Below are positions 1 through 8,717 of a stretch of DNA of 64,000 nucleotides, one piece after another. Under the pieces are notes generated by a model that saw only the letters and a list, made by a program, of their open reading frames with translations, was not told the DNA's origin and did not search any database. This DNA comes from Litoreibacter halocynthiae. GTDB lineage: Bacteria > Pseudomonadota > Alphaproteobacteria > Rhodobacterales > Rhodobacteraceae. The translations under genes and the position numbers were made by a program. Positions within the stretch are counted from its first letter, which is position 1; each line of letters starts with the position of its first letter. The DNA lies in assembly GCF_004365635.1 (NCBI RefSeq), contig NZ_SOBH01000005.1, forward strand, positions 1-64,000, written 5' to 3'.

Positions 1-151
1 AGGCGCATCAAGGGCAACGGCACTCCAAATTAAGCTAGCAGACAAGCGAAACGTGTTTGATTCGCGGTAAGCCCCATTACGGCATCTTTCCCTTTTAAGG
101 GGTCAGCGGGCCTTGAGATTGTGCTTCGTTTGTGAGGTTGGGCCCCCTGCC

Positions 152-541
152 CTACCAGTCGGATGCCATCATGATGGTGAGCACGCGCATGGTGGTTGAG
201 AGATTGTCAGGGGTCTCCGCGCCGTAGCGGAAATCGCTATCCGCCTCATAAAGATCGATTTTCCAGAATACCTTTTGCCCTCGGATGTCGACAGCCCCGA
301 AGTCGTGGCATCCGTCTGGATCGTTCTCGGGCTCAAAGGTGTCGAACTCACCTGTTGCTTTGACCGCCTCAGGCATGAAGCCATCCTCGGCTTCAGCAAG
401 AGACCGTGTGACATGCATACGGCCTGCAATGGGCTGATCCGGTGCAATGCCAAGGCAGGCGAGTTTGCGGAAGGCATCATTCTGCACCGCGATTGCTGCG
501 ATGTCGGGGCATTCGGTTTGAGGGAGTGCGGAAGTGGTCAT
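152..541 (-). CDS. DUF3768 family protein
   Basis: Protein of about 129 residues that I recognise as a DUF3768 family member, a small soluble family of unknown function common on alphaproteobacterial plasmids. No catalytic motif is evident; the middle is acidic and the C-terminal half carries a VFWKIDLY-type core. I chose the ATG at 541 because AAAGGA lies about ten bases upstream. The in-frame ATG at 574 lacks such a site. It is last in an operon with ardC and an unknown gene, so a link to anti-restriction or plasmid establishment is possible, but this is inference from position only. Confidence 0.75.
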   Translation of the reverse strand: MTTSALPQTECPDIAAIAVQNDAFRKLACLGIAPDQPIAGRMHVTRSLAEAEDGFMPEAVKATGEFDTFEPENDPDGCHDFGAVDIRGQKVFWKIDLYEADSDFRYGAETPDNLSTTMRVLTIMMASDW

Positions 542-631
542 GGGGCTGTCCTTTCGCGGAAATTGAAAACACAAAACCCAAAGCTTGCTTTCACTCTTTG
601 AGAGCCACCGCCTGCGACAGCACCAGACCTC

Positions 632-1564
632 TCAAGCTGCCTGATCGGTGGCCCCTGCCCTGCCCGCTTCTGACCTCGCGATCAGATAGTCACAGGCCTT
701 CTGCGCATCCGCCGTGTGCTTGAAAATCGCCGTCTTGTCCGAGCGCAGCACACGCAGCCAGTGGTACAAATACGACGCGTTCAGCTCTAGCGTATGCGCA
801 GTGAACCCAAGCTCCTGCCCCAAAAAGCAGGACGTCAGTTCGGCGACGATCTCTTCGCGGGAATAAGCCGTGTTGCCAAACCGGCTAAGACCGTAGTCTC
901 GGTTCAGGCGATGGGGCGTCTTGGTGGCATGAGCCAGCTCGTGCGCCCAGACGCCGTAAAAGTTCAGCGGGTTCTTGAAGCGCTCAATAGCTGGCATGAA
1001 CACTTTATCGACGGGCGGGTTGTAGCGTGCCTCGGTTCCACCAAAGACTGTCGTAATATCGATGGCATCAAAGAACGTCTGCATATGCTCGATTGGCGCG
1101 GACGGCGTATGATCGGGGACCGGACAGGCATCCGGGTAAAAAGCGTCCGGCAAGCCGTCAATTTGGTCTGCGTTGAACACCCGGTATGACTTCTGGAAAC
1201 GAAAGACGCGGGCCTCTTCCGAACTGTCGTCCTTTGCTCCGCTATCGCCTTCTGCCTGTTTGTGGCTTTGCCCGTAGTAAACAACAACGGACGAGCGTTC
1301 GCCCTTTCGGATATTAGCTCCAAGAGTGTTTGCCTGCGGAACGGTCATCCAGAACGGAGAGGTATATCCTGCCATCACCGTGCGCATGGTGAGCAGGAAG
1401 TTGTTCACGCCCTGATAGGGCTCGCTGTTGTGGCGCAATGGACGCGCGCTGCCGCCAGCGGTCCACGGTTTGCGCCATGGGAGAACCCCGCGTTCGATGA
1501 TGCGGATGAGTTCATTGGTGATCGCTTCTGACGCGTCGAATTTGGACGTGCGGGAACGGGCCAT
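632..1564 (-). CDS. ardC: ArdC-like anti-restriction protein, zincin-type
   Basis: 310 residues. The N-terminal half resembles the ssDNA-binding domain of ArdC-type proteins (early ITNEL, LPWRKPW and GVNNFLL motifs). The C-terminal half is a metallopeptidase-like domain with HELAH at residues 208-212 followed by the TKTPHRLNR stretch that is typical of this family. ArdC proteins are known to shield incoming plasmid DNA from host restriction during conjugative entry. The gene is in the middle of a minus-strand operon, between an unknown gene and the DUF3768 gene. The family assignment is strong; whether it is active was not tested. Confidence 0.9.
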   Translation of the reverse strand: MARSRTSKFDASEAITNELIRIIERGVLPWRKPWTAGGSARPLRHNSEPYQGVNNFLLTMRTVMAGYTSPFWMTVPQANTLGANIRKGERSSVVVYYGQSHKQAEGDSGAKDDSSEEARVFRFQKSYRVFNADQIDGLPDAFYPDACPVPDHTPSAPIEHMQTFFDAIDITTVFGGTEARYNPPVDKVFMPAIERFKNPLNFYGVWAHELAHATKTPHRLNRDYGLSRFGNTAYSREEIVAELTSCFLGQELGFTAHTLELNASYLYHWLRVLRSDKTAIFKHTADAQKACDYLIARSEAGRAGATDQAA

Positions 1565-1605
1565 GGCTGGCCTCCTTTCGGTTGAAGTTGATTAGGAAGG
1601 TTGGG

Positions 1606-2076
1606 TTAGGTCGCGCGACCTGCGCGCGGGTCGTTGACGATACGAGCGCCAAGGCGTTCGACAAGATCGAGATAGGTCAGAAGCGGTATCCGGCTGGAGG
1701 ACGTCCAAGGTTCTGGATCAACCGTGCCATCCATTGTGACCTTCGGCAGGTGTGCGAAGGCGATGATGTCGCGAACGATGCGGCAGTCGATAAGAGGCGT
1801 TCCAAGCCGGACGGCCAAGCTGGCGAGCGGCAAGCGTTCGACGGGGGCATAGATCGAGACTGTTGTCAGTCCGAGGTGAAGAATGGTCCCTCCCCCACCG
1901 CAGCTGACATAGGCGTTGGGGTTGTTGATCGCAGTCCGAAGGTAGCCAAGGTCACGTAGGATCGTTCGGCGTTCCAGCCGACAAGCCTCATCAATGTCAC
2001 CAGTTCTTCTAAGCTCTCGATGCCGCCACCACGACTGAGCTTCAGTGCGCAGCACGCGCAATACTTCTGTTTGCAT
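1606..2076 (-). CDS. Unknown protein, first gene of the ardC operon
   Basis: 156 residues; I do not recognise the family. The N-terminal third is rich in Arg and Leu and probably helical (EVLRVLRTEAQSWWRHREL). A glycine run (CGGGGT) sits near the middle. There is no signal peptide or membrane segment. The ATG at 2076 is preceded by AAGGAAC. The stop lies 41 bases before the ardC start, so cotranscription with ardC and DUF3768 is likely. It could be a plasmid-lifestyle accessory protein; no function is claimed. Confidence 0.55.
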   Translation of the reverse strand: MQTEVLRVLRTEAQSWWRHRELRRTGDIDEACRLERRTILRDLGYLRTAINNPNAYVSCGGGGTILHLGLTTVSIYAPVERLPLASLAVRLGTPLIDCRIVRDIIAFAHLPKVTMDGTVDPEPWTSSSRIPLLTYLDLVERLGARIVNDPRAGRAT

Positions 2077-2389
2077 GGGAGGTTCCTTGTCAGGACAGAC
2101 AGGTCGGAAACCGACCCGGACCCGTCAGGAACGCCCACAAGGGTTCCTTCAGACAGTCCCAAAACAAGAAGGAAACTTTCACTTTCCTTAAGTCCGGACC
2201 CTGCCCTTCTTAAAACCAACAGTCCTCACCACGCAGCTCATTGCCGGCACCTCTGCCGAAGCCCTTGATTTGGCGCAACAAATCCAGGTCGGTACTCAAG
2301 ATCGGCAATGTATATCGGCAAAACCTTGCTTCAATCTCTTTAATGTGATTATTTTTCAATTACTTCGCAACCATGAGAGATCGGCAAAA
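2077..2389. other. Gene-free divergent region between the ardC operon and fic
   Basis: 313 bases between two divergently transcribed units. It must hold both promoters, but no clear -35/-10 pair stands out. The left part has imperfect repeats around GGTTCCTT. The right part has three direct copies of ATCGGCAA upstream of fic, listed separately. I see no convincing gene in it. Confidence 0.5.
2301..2387 (+). repeat. Three direct repeats of ATCGGCAA before fic
   Basis: ATCGGCAA occurs at 2301-2308, 2314-2321 and 2380-2387. The first two are 13 bases apart and the third ends two bases before the fic ATG. The spacing suggests a protein-binding site, perhaps for the winged-helix tail of the Fic protein acting on its own promoter. 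That role is inference. Confidence 0.4.
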
Positions 2390-3592
2390 ATGCTGGAAAC
2401 ACCTTCGAGAATTGAACCGTGCTTCTTCGAGGAGCATATTCCGGCGGAGCTGGCAGACCTTTCGGTCGACATCCAGAGGGAAGCCACTCGGCTGGGGCAA
2501 GGATTGCATCCGGACAGCGCTGCCGAGTTGGCCGATCTCGTCCGCGTAATGAACTGCTATTACTCGAACCTAATCGAGGGCCACAACACTCGCCCTCGTG
2601 ACATCGAACGGGCCCTAGAAGGTGCGGAACTCGAAGAAGAGACACGCCCCCTCGCGTTAGAAGCACGATCGCACGTCATAGTTCAACGCGCTATAGACGA
2701 GATGCACCACAAAGGCACCCTGCCCCGCCCTACGTCAGTCGAATTCCTGTCCTGGGTTCACAAGAGCTTCTACGATGAGATGCCCGATGAGTTTCGGGTC
2801 ATCGAACATCCCGACGGCACAGTAGAACCGATCGTTCCGGGACGAATGCGCCAAGAAGACGATCGTGAGGTATCCGTGGGGCGCCACCTGCCCCCCGCTT
2901 CATCACGAGTTGCGGCGTTCATGGAGCACTTCGACAAACGGTTTCAGGTCGCAGCACGATCATCTAGCGGACGGATTATAGCAATAGCCTCTGCCCACCA
3001 TCGATTGAACTACATCCACCCTTTCCCCGATGGGAACGGACGCGTCAGCAGATTGATGTCGCACGCCATGGCGCTTACTGCTGGGATTGGCGGCCAAGGC
3101 TTGTGGTCAGTATCTCGTGGGCTGGCTCGCGGCCTGAACGATCGCGGCGAGTACAAACGGATGATGGATCTTGCTGACAGTCCTCGACAAGGTGATCGCG
3201 ACGGGCGCGGTAACTTGTCCGAGACTGCATTGAAGTCGTACAGCGAATGGTTCCTGAACGTGACTCTCGACCAGATCACGTTTTCCGCAAAGCTGTTTGA
3301 CCTCGGCGGTTTGGACAAGCGCTTCCGTCGCCTCGTTGCAGACACTATCGAGGACAAACGCGCACCTGATCTGGTCTCCGCTGTCCTTCGACATGGCGCA
3401 CTTGAGCGCGGAGACGCGCAGATTGTGCTCAAGACATCTGAGCGCACAGCGCGCAATACACTCAGCAAGCTCACCGCGGCCGGATACCTGGCGTCGGCGT
3501 CGCCTAAGACGCCTGTGAGACTGGCATTTCCTTTGGACTATCGGGAACGGCTCTTCCCCAATCTGTTCGGCGATGCTGAACTGCCTAGGTAA
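2390..3592 (+). CDS. Fic-domain protein with self-inhibitory helix
   Basis: 400 residues from the ATG at 2390; an upstream TTG gives an unlikely 40-residue extension. The Fic active-site motif HPFPDGNGR lies at residues 210-218, with catalytic His210. An inhibitory motif SNLIEG at residues 59-64 matches the S/T-x-x-x-E-G/N pattern of class II Fic proteins, where the Glu blocks ATP until relieved. The C-terminal ~90 residues look like a winged-helix domain. Fic enzymes usually transfer AMP to a protein hydroxyl. There is no separate antitoxin gene, which fits the built-in inhibitor. It lies just upstream of the parS sites and faces repC. Confidence 0.9.
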   Translation: MLETPSRIEPCFFEEHIPAELADLSVDIQREATRLGQGLHPDSAAELADLVRVMNCYYSNLIEGHNTRPRDIERALEGAELEEETRPLALEARSHVIVQRAIDEMHHKGTLPRPTSVEFLSWVHKSFYDEMPDEFRVIEHPDGTVEPIVPGRMRQEDDREVSVGRHLPPASSRVAAFMEHFDKRFQVAARSSSGRIIAIASAHHRLNYIHPFPDGNGRVSRLMSHAMALTAGIGGQGLWSVSRGLARGLNDRGEYKRMMDLADSPRQGDRDGRGNLSETALKSYSEWFLNVTLDQITFSAKLFDLGGLDKRFRRLVADTIEDKRAPDLVSAVLRHGALERGDAQIVLKTSERTARNTLSKLTAAGYLASASPKTPVRLAFPLDYRERLFPNLFGDAELPR

Positions 3593-3667
3593 ACCGCGAT
3601 AGTTGCGATCCTCATCCCATCGCGAAGATGCTGTTAGGAAGTCAGCCGGAGATCGTCACCGCCAAAA

Positions 3668-3683
3668 GTTCACAGCTGTGAAC
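3668..3683. promoter_or_regulatory. parS: parS centromere site 1
   Basis: Perfect 16-bp palindrome GTTCACAGCTGTGAAC, matching the repABC parS pattern GTTNNCNGCNGNNAAC that RepB binds. It lies just beyond the 3' end of repC. Confidence 0.9.
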
Positions 3684-3712
3684 CCGGCTTGGCTTTACCG
3701 CCCAGATACTAA

Positions 3713-3728
3713 GTTCACAGCTGTGAAC
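3713..3728. promoter_or_regulatory. parS: parS centromere site 2
   Basis: Second identical copy of GTTCACAGCTGTGAAC, 45 bases from the first and three bases from the repC stop codon. Paired sites downstream of repC are a known repABC layout. Confidence 0.9.
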
Positions 3729-3731
3729 TCT

Positions 3732-4961
3732 TCATGCGGCCTCCTTTCGCATAAGTGCCATGATCATGGGTCCGCACGAGAATTCTCCAAGCGCCGCTTT
3801 GGCGGACAATGCCCGCAAGTAACCACCAGGTGAACGGATATCTCCGAAGCGTTCGAGCATGGCGACGATGACCACAGCCGCCTCTTCCGGGCCCATATGG
3901 CTTTTGGCTTCGTCCCAAGCGGATGGGGAAATGCCCATCATTGGCCTAATGATGTCTGCAACCCTTACCAAATCATGCCAGTGCCGCACGGGCGGTTCGG
4001 CATATGTTTGGTATTCGCTGCAGGCGGCAAGGACGAGGCCAAGCGGAATCCTTGGTAAGTGATTTTCCTTGGGGATTGTGTCATCCGCTTTATCGGTTTG
4101 GTCGTTCGCAACCGGAGCCTCGGTTTGGTTTGTCGTGACCTCGCCGCCCTGCGCTTTTTCTAAGCGTGGTTCAGAATCATAAGAGTCTATATTTGAATTC
4201 TGATAGTGCTGCTCATATGAGGCATCATTGCTGCTCATATCTTCTGTTTGATCACCTTCTATTACGCCACGTGTGGCATTCAGTGCTTCAGAAAGACCGG
4301 CCTCTATCTGCTGTAGCTCGGCAAAGTCGAGTTTGCGGCGCAGGTCTCGCGCTGTCAGCACCGCGAGATCCGACGCCTGGTCCCAGACAACGAGGTCAGG
4401 GCGCAGAGAGCGGCCGTATTCGACCAGACCCACCAGATCGCGTCGCATGAGGCTCACAGTGGACCTTAGGCGCCTGTAGCGCTCCTCGGCGGCCCGGACA
4501 GCTTCAGCGGCCTCGCAAACTTCGGGAAAGCGTTGGGCGAGGGGTGCCAGATCAAAGCCGAAGGCGATTTTTTCGTCGCCGTAACGACGGGCGTAGCGCT
4601 TGCCGTTGGGGCTGTCGCGCCGCACGACGAAGCCGGTTTGCACCAGATTCGCCAGATGCCGACGCATGGTCGAGCAGGGCATGCCGTTCAGACGCTCGCA
4701 AATAGCCTTGTTGGATGGATGCACGACGAGTTCACTGTTATTGCCGCCAAGAATCGTGGCCTGATGGAAGCTCACCAGCGCCTGGAGAACGCTCAGATCA
4801 CGGTCAGTAAGGCCAAAGGCGACGCGAGCGGCGCCGAGCTCTCTCAGGGCCTCCCATTTGTTGACGCCTGATGGCGGAACTTCCTGTTGCGCCGCAGCCT
4901 GATGTTTCAAGATGGCAGCATTTACCGGTCGCCGGAAAGGCGTTATGGGGGTGTAGTCCAT
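3732..4961 (-). CDS. repC: RepC replication initiator
   Basis: 409 residues, the usual RepC length. The N-terminal ~160 residues carry the conserved RepC winged-helix region, including a run beginning GLTDRDLSVLQALVSFH and a SNKAICERLNGM segment. The middle is helical, the linker at about 240-300 is acidic and variable, and a conserved C-terminal block follows. RepC binds inside its own coding sequence, where the replication origin of repABC plasmids lies, so oriV is probably within this gene. It is third in repABC, separated from repB by a 176-base gap that holds the counter-transcript RNA. Confidence 0.95.
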   Translation of the reverse strand: MDYTPITPFRRPVNAAILKHQAAAQQEVPPSGVNKWEALRELGAARVAFGLTDRDLSVLQALVSFHQATILGGNNSELVVHPSNKAICERLNGMPCSTMRRHLANLVQTGFVVRRDSPNGKRYARRYGDEKIAFGFDLAPLAQRFPEVCEAAEAVRAAEERYRRLRSTVSLMRRDLVGLVEYGRSLRPDLVVWDQASDLAVLTARDLRRKLDFAELQQIEAGLSEALNATRGVIEGDQTEDMSSNDASYEQHYQNSNIDSYDSEPRLEKAQGGEVTTNQTEAPVANDQTDKADDTIPKENHLPRIPLGLVLAACSEYQTYAEPPVRHWHDLVRVADIIRPMMGISPSAWDEAKSHMGPEEAAVVIVAMLERFGDIRSPGGYLRALSAKAALGEFSCGPMIMALMRKEAA

Positions 4962-5010
4962 TTATCATTCACGAAGACAAAGAAATTGCGGCCCGCGAAT
5001 CACTAAAGAC

Positions 5011-5039
5011 TTGCGAAAAACAGCGTCAGAGACTAACTT
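5011..5039 (+). promoter_or_regulatory. Predicted promoter of the ctRNA
   Basis: TTGCGA at 5011-5016 and TAACTT at 5034-5039 are separated by 17 bases on the strand opposite to repABC. Start of transcription is expected near 5046. Confidence 0.55.
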
Positions 5040-5045
5040 GAGAGT

Positions 5046-5099
5046 GCTAAGAACAAGTCTGGGTCTCGTGGGGCGGTCGCTTTGCGGGACCTTTTCTTT
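5046..5099 (+). ncRNA. repABC antisense counter-transcript RNA
   Basis: The repB-repC gap of repABC plasmids normally encodes a ~50-60 nt antisense RNA that limits RepC and sets incompatibility. Here the plus strand has a promoter-like pair followed by a hairpin, GGTCTCG at 5062-5068 pairing with CGGGACC at 5085-5091, then TTTTCTTT. That predicts an RNA of about 54 nt. The 5' end is estimated from the promoter; the 3' end from the terminator. Confidence 0.7.
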
Positions 5100-5137
5100 G
5101 GCCTTATCGTGCCTCCTGTGTTGGTTTCTGCTCTTCC

Positions 5138-6154
5138 TCAGTCTTCCGAGCGCTGTTGCCAACGTTCGTGAAGTTCTTCAATAAAATCATGGGCCTCCAC
5201 CTCAACCCAGTTGGCAAAATCACTGTTTGCCAGTTCGATTGCGACACCCTTAGAGGTGCGTTTGACGATGCCGCTACGCTTGCCACCAATCTTGAGTGGC
5301 ACGCTGGACGCCAGAGAAGCGGAGGAGGCCTTGGCGGGTTTGACCGCCTTGGCAACGGCCTTTGACACGGCCTCGAACGCCTGAACCGAGGGATCGTCGG
5401 TGGTGGTCGCCTCGTCGATCACCATGGCCACGTCGGCCTTGTCATGGGCCTCTTCGGCAATATGGATCAGGCCATCCCGATCCAACCCGTTGTCCGCGAT
5501 GGCACGGCCCATGGCCTCCCACCGCGGACGGCCGATGCCGTGGGCGGCACCTATGGCGCGCACAAGGCCCGCGCCAACCATATCGGCGATGGCAATCGCC
5601 ATAGAGACCGAGGACTTGGTCACGGTCAGAATCTCTGCAACCTGTGATTGATTTCCGAAGCCAGAGGACACGAGCTCTTGCGCAAAAATCGCCTTTTCGA
5701 TGAACGACAGATCACGGCGCGCCATGTTTTCGGAAATCTGGGCGCGCAGGGCGCTGTCGTCATCCAGATTGGCAACCAGTGCGCGCACCTTCGTGACCTT
5801 GTCTGACCGGCGGATCGCCTCAAGCCGACGACGACCATAGACCAGCAGATAGCGATCTGCCTCACTCGGGTGGCGGCGCACGAGGATCGGCACGGTCTGG
5901 CCGTTGGCCTCGATCGCGTCACGCAGATCCATGACATCTGCCGGATCAAGCCGGTCGGCCAAACGGTCATCGACAATGCTGGACGGGTCCAACTCCCAGA
6001 CATGATGTGAATCGACCGCATCACGGGCTGAGCGCAGGGCGCGATTCGAGGTCATCATCGGGGTTGCAGCGCCAGTCTGCGGGGCAGGGGAGGGGCCTCC
6101 GGACGCCGCGAGGCTGTCGAGCATGGACATCCTTTTTTTCTTGCCGCTGGTCAT
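5138..6154 (-). CDS. repB: RepB, ParB-like partition protein
   Basis: 338 residues, normal for RepB. A ParB/Sulfiredoxin-type N-terminal domain is visible (ETNGQ-like EANGQTVPILVRRHP followed by YLLVYGRRRLEA, the GxRR box). A helix-turn-helix region follows (NQSQVAEILTVTKSSVSMAI), then a basic linker and a C-terminal dimerisation tail. It binds parS and stimulates RepA. Its ATG overlaps the repA stop codon (ATGA at 6151-6154), so the two are translationally coupled. Confidence 0.95.
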   Translation of the reverse strand: MTSGKKKRMSMLDSLAASGGPSPAPQTGAATPMMTSNRALRSARDAVDSHHVWELDPSSIVDDRLADRLDPADVMDLRDAIEANGQTVPILVRRHPSEADRYLLVYGRRRLEAIRRSDKVTKVRALVANLDDDSALRAQISENMARRDLSFIEKAIFAQELVSSGFGNQSQVAEILTVTKSSVSMAIAIADMVGAGLVRAIGAAHGIGRPRWEAMGRAIADNGLDRDGLIHIAEEAHDKADVAMVIDEATTTDDPSVQAFEAVSKAVAKAVKPAKASSASLASSVPLKIGGKRSGIVKRTSKGVAIELANSDFANWVEVEAHDFIEELHERWQQRSED

Positions 6155-7338
6155 GAACGCCCCCAGGTTTTCTGAATCAGGTCTGCGACTTCGTCGTTAA
6201 GCACATTCAGGCTTTCGAGTGCGCGGTCATAAGTGGTCCGGGTAAAGGCACTACGCTCAACCTCGTAGAGGGTTTGCTTGGTCAGGCCCGCATCAGAAAT
6301 CGCGGTGGATTTGAGCATTGGGGAATTCAGCACCGCATCGCCATACATGGTGCGCAGAAAGGCGACGATACGGTTCTGCGGCGCATCCTGCGGCTCATAA
6401 CGGGTCAGCGCATAGCGCATCCAGTCGTGAGACATATCCGCGCCGCTTTCGGCGATCACATCCATCAGGTCCGCAGTCATGCGCAGGAACTGGGACATGG
6501 ACATCACATCAAGCATTTCCGGATGGATCGTTACCAATACGCCCGTTGCGGCAGAGAGGGCCGACATAGTCAGGAACCCGAGTTGCGGAGGGCAGTCGAT
6601 AACCACGACGTCATAATCGCCATCTACCTGCGCCAGCGCCTCTTTCACGCGGAAAAAGAACAGGCCAGCATTGCCCTGTGACAGGGCACGCGGCGTTTCG
6701 TGTTCGAATTCCATCAGTTCCAGATTGCCCGGGATCAGGTCGAGGTTCGGGATATAAGTCTTGCGGATAACCGCGCGGATCGGCACGGGGTCGTCATAGC
6801 GGATGGCATCATAGAGCGTGCCGCCATCTTCGAGGTCGAATTCGGGCTGGACGCCGTGCAGCGCGGTAAAGGAAGCCTGCGGATCAAGGTCGATGCCCAA
6901 CACACGGTAGCCGCGCAGGGCGAGCCGCTGGGCAAGGTGGGCCGAGGTCGTTGTCTTGCCCGAGCCGCCCTTGAAGTTCATCACGCCGATGACTTGCAGG
7001 TGGTCACCGTCACGCCTCCCTGGGATGTAGTCGCCGGGTTTGCGAGCGGTCTTTTCCAGGAGCACACGCAAGTCTTGAATATCCTCAGCGGAATAATGCC
7101 TGCGGTTGCCTGCGGTCAGCTCGGGCGACGGGCCCTTGCCATCTAGGTTAAGTTTGCGAAGATAGGAATCGTTCACACCAAGAAGTGCTGCTGCCTCACC
7201 TGAGGTGAATTTGCGCATCGTCTTGCTGGCGTCAGGCGGAAACAGGCTCTCGCGTTGCGAATGCAACTGGTTGGCCAACCATTCGGAATGCTGGCGGATC
7301 ACCGCGTTCAGGTCCTGCTGCACGAAGGTCTTGTTCAT
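6151..7338 (-). CDS. repA: RepA, ParA-like partition ATPase
   Basis: 395 residues from the ATG at 7338, chosen for its GAGGGGG ribosome site and normal RepA length; an in-frame start at 7440 would add 34 residues. A MerR-like N-terminal helix-turn-helix (SGEAAALLGVNDSYLRKL) is followed by the deviant Walker A motif KGGSGKTT at about residues 123-130 and the Walker B region VVVIDCPPQLG. RepA moves plasmid copies apart and represses the repABC promoter. First gene of repABC. Confidence 0.95.
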   Translation of the reverse strand: MNKTFVQQDLNAVIRQHSEWLANQLHSQRESLFPPDASKTMRKFTSGEAAALLGVNDSYLRKLNLDGKGPSPELTAGNRRHYSAEDIQDLRVLLEKTARKPGDYIPGRRDGDHLQVIGVMNFKGGSGKTTTSAHLAQRLALRGYRVLGIDLDPQASFTALHGVQPEFDLEDGGTLYDAIRYDDPVPIRAVIRKTYIPNLDLIPGNLELMEFEHETPRALSQGNAGLFFFRVKEALAQVDGDYDVVVIDCPPQLGFLTMSALSAATGVLVTIHPEMLDVMSMSQFLRMTADLMDVIAESGADMSHDWMRYALTRYEPQDAPQNRIVAFLRTMYGDAVLNSPMLKSTAISDAGLTKQTLYEVERSAFTRTTYDRALESLNVLNDEVADLIQKTWGRS

Positions 7339-7443
7339 CTGCCCCCTCATTCCGCGCCACGCATCTTTGGCGTGTTCACGGTAATTGTCGTTTTTTGCCT
7401 CGTTTCCGTGACTATTGCCCGACAAGGGAGATTCGCGCAAGTG

Positions 7444-7452
7444 TTATCCACA
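7444..7452. promoter_or_regulatory. DnaA box upstream of repA
   Basis: TTATCCACA, a perfect match to the DnaA consensus TTATNCACA, lies 106 bases upstream of the repA ATG. In repABC plasmids the origin is in repC, so this site may tie repA expression to DnaA rather than start replication. Confidence 0.5.
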
Positions 7453-7587
7453 TCTGGTGGGTCAGGTGCGCCAAAACACAAGAGCGTATGCCCGCAGTGT
7501 CTTTTCTCGCAGCGCCCGTGCGGGGCGGGGGTGCGCATTTGCGGGGTTTTGTTGCGCCCAACCAATGCATGATGGGGTTGCGCCTGA

Positions 7588-8694
7588 TTACAGCCCTGCT
7601 GCCTTCGTCAGATTCACCCGGAACCGATCGCGACGCCGCTGATACCGCCGTGTCATTTCAGAAGAGGCGTGACCAAGGTGTTTCTGGACGTGGCGCTCGT
7701 CGACGTCAGCGCTCGACGCAAGGCCAGCCCTCAGGGAATGGCCAGAGAACAGGGCGAGGCGCTCTTTCTCGGGTAGTTCGCTTCGAATTCCTGCGTCCAG
7801 TACGGTTTGCTTGATCAGGCGCGCAACGTGTTTATCGCTTAGCCGTGCTTTGAGCGCTTTCTTCCCATCACGTGTAGTGCGGACAAACACTGGCCCAAAA
7901 TCGATCTTGGCGAAGTGCAGCCATTGTTCAAGCGCATGCACCGGGCAGGTCTGGTCAGAAGAGCCGCGGCCGATCTCGACTTCACGCCAGCCAGTCTTGG
8001 CGTTCAGGGTGAGAATGGTGCCATCGTCCACAGTCTCAATCCATCCGCCGCTGTCCGGGGTATCGTCCTTACCAACGTCTAGACTGACGATTTCGGAGCG
8101 GCGCAATCCGCCTGCGTATCCGAGAAGCAGGATCGCTCGGTCGCGCAACCCGCGCAGATCAAAGGGTAGGGTGGCCACCATGGCCAGGAGGTCTTCCGGT
8201 AGGATCGCCTCTTTCTGCACCGGGGGACGCGCATGCTTACGTTTTATCCCGGCCAGTACCGTGGCGATGTGTCGGTTCTTGCGATCAAGGGTGAAACCGC
8301 GCTGCGTGAGGTTCCAGGCGAGGCCAGAAAGCCGACGCTCGATGGTGGACACCGATAGGGCAGGGACCCCGTTCGTTGGCGCCGCAAGATCGGCAAGATA
8401 AAGGCCGATCATCTCTGGAGACGGCGGCATCGACTCCGCACCTTTCATCCGGCACCAGCGCGTAAAATGCGCCCAATCCTTCGCGTAGGCCTTTAGCGTG
8501 TTCTCAGATGCAGCGTGCTTCGCATAGTCGCGGGCAGTCTCGACCAGCCGATCGAGCGTGCCGGAACCAGCCACAAGGTCAGGAAGGGTCAGAGACTCAG
8601 GGCCGCGCCCGCCGTGCGGGTCCTTGGCGTCGTCCTCGTTGGGCGAGGATGCGTTTGCTGGCTCTGAGCTTGATTTTTCGGTGTTTTTGAACAT
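7588..8694 (-). CDS. Tyrosine recombinase (integrase)
   Basis: About 368 residues from the ATG at 8694; a GTG two codons upstream is also possible. A phage-integrase SAM-like N-terminal domain (about residues 45-150) is followed by the catalytic domain. Catalytic residues are visible as Arg in AGGLRRSE (about 198), Lys in LNAKTGW (about 233), HSLR (about 319-322), the His of HLGH (about 342) and Tyr in TRRY (about 351). The set is complete, so the enzyme is probably active. It could resolve plasmid multimers or drive integration; its position beside repABC favours a plasmid-maintenance job. The DUF1403 gene is divergent from it. Confidence 0.92.
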   Translation of the reverse strand: MFKNTEKSSSEPANASSPNEDDAKDPHGGRGPESLTLPDLVAGSGTLDRLVETARDYAKHAASENTLKAYAKDWAHFTRWCRMKGAESMPPSPEMIGLYLADLAAPTNGVPALSVSTIERRLSGLAWNLTQRGFTLDRKNRHIATVLAGIKRKHARPPVQKEAILPEDLLAMVATLPFDLRGLRDRAILLLGYAGGLRRSEIVSLDVGKDDTPDSGGWIETVDDGTILTLNAKTGWREVEIGRGSSDQTCPVHALEQWLHFAKIDFGPVFVRTTRDGKKALKARLSDKHVARLIKQTVLDAGIRSELPEKERLALFSGHSLRAGLASSADVDERHVQKHLGHASSEMTRRYQRRRDRFRVNLTKAAGL

Positions 8695-8717
8695 ATGCAC
8701 TCAGCATATCTTTTTAC

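Noticed and set aside
1-33. Ten codons ending in TAA at the window edge (RRIKGNGTPN)
   Set aside because: Could be the end of a gene to the left, but too short to identify.
90-104. CCCTTTTAAGGGG palindrome near the left edge as a terminator
   Set aside because: Short stem and no T run after it on either strand.
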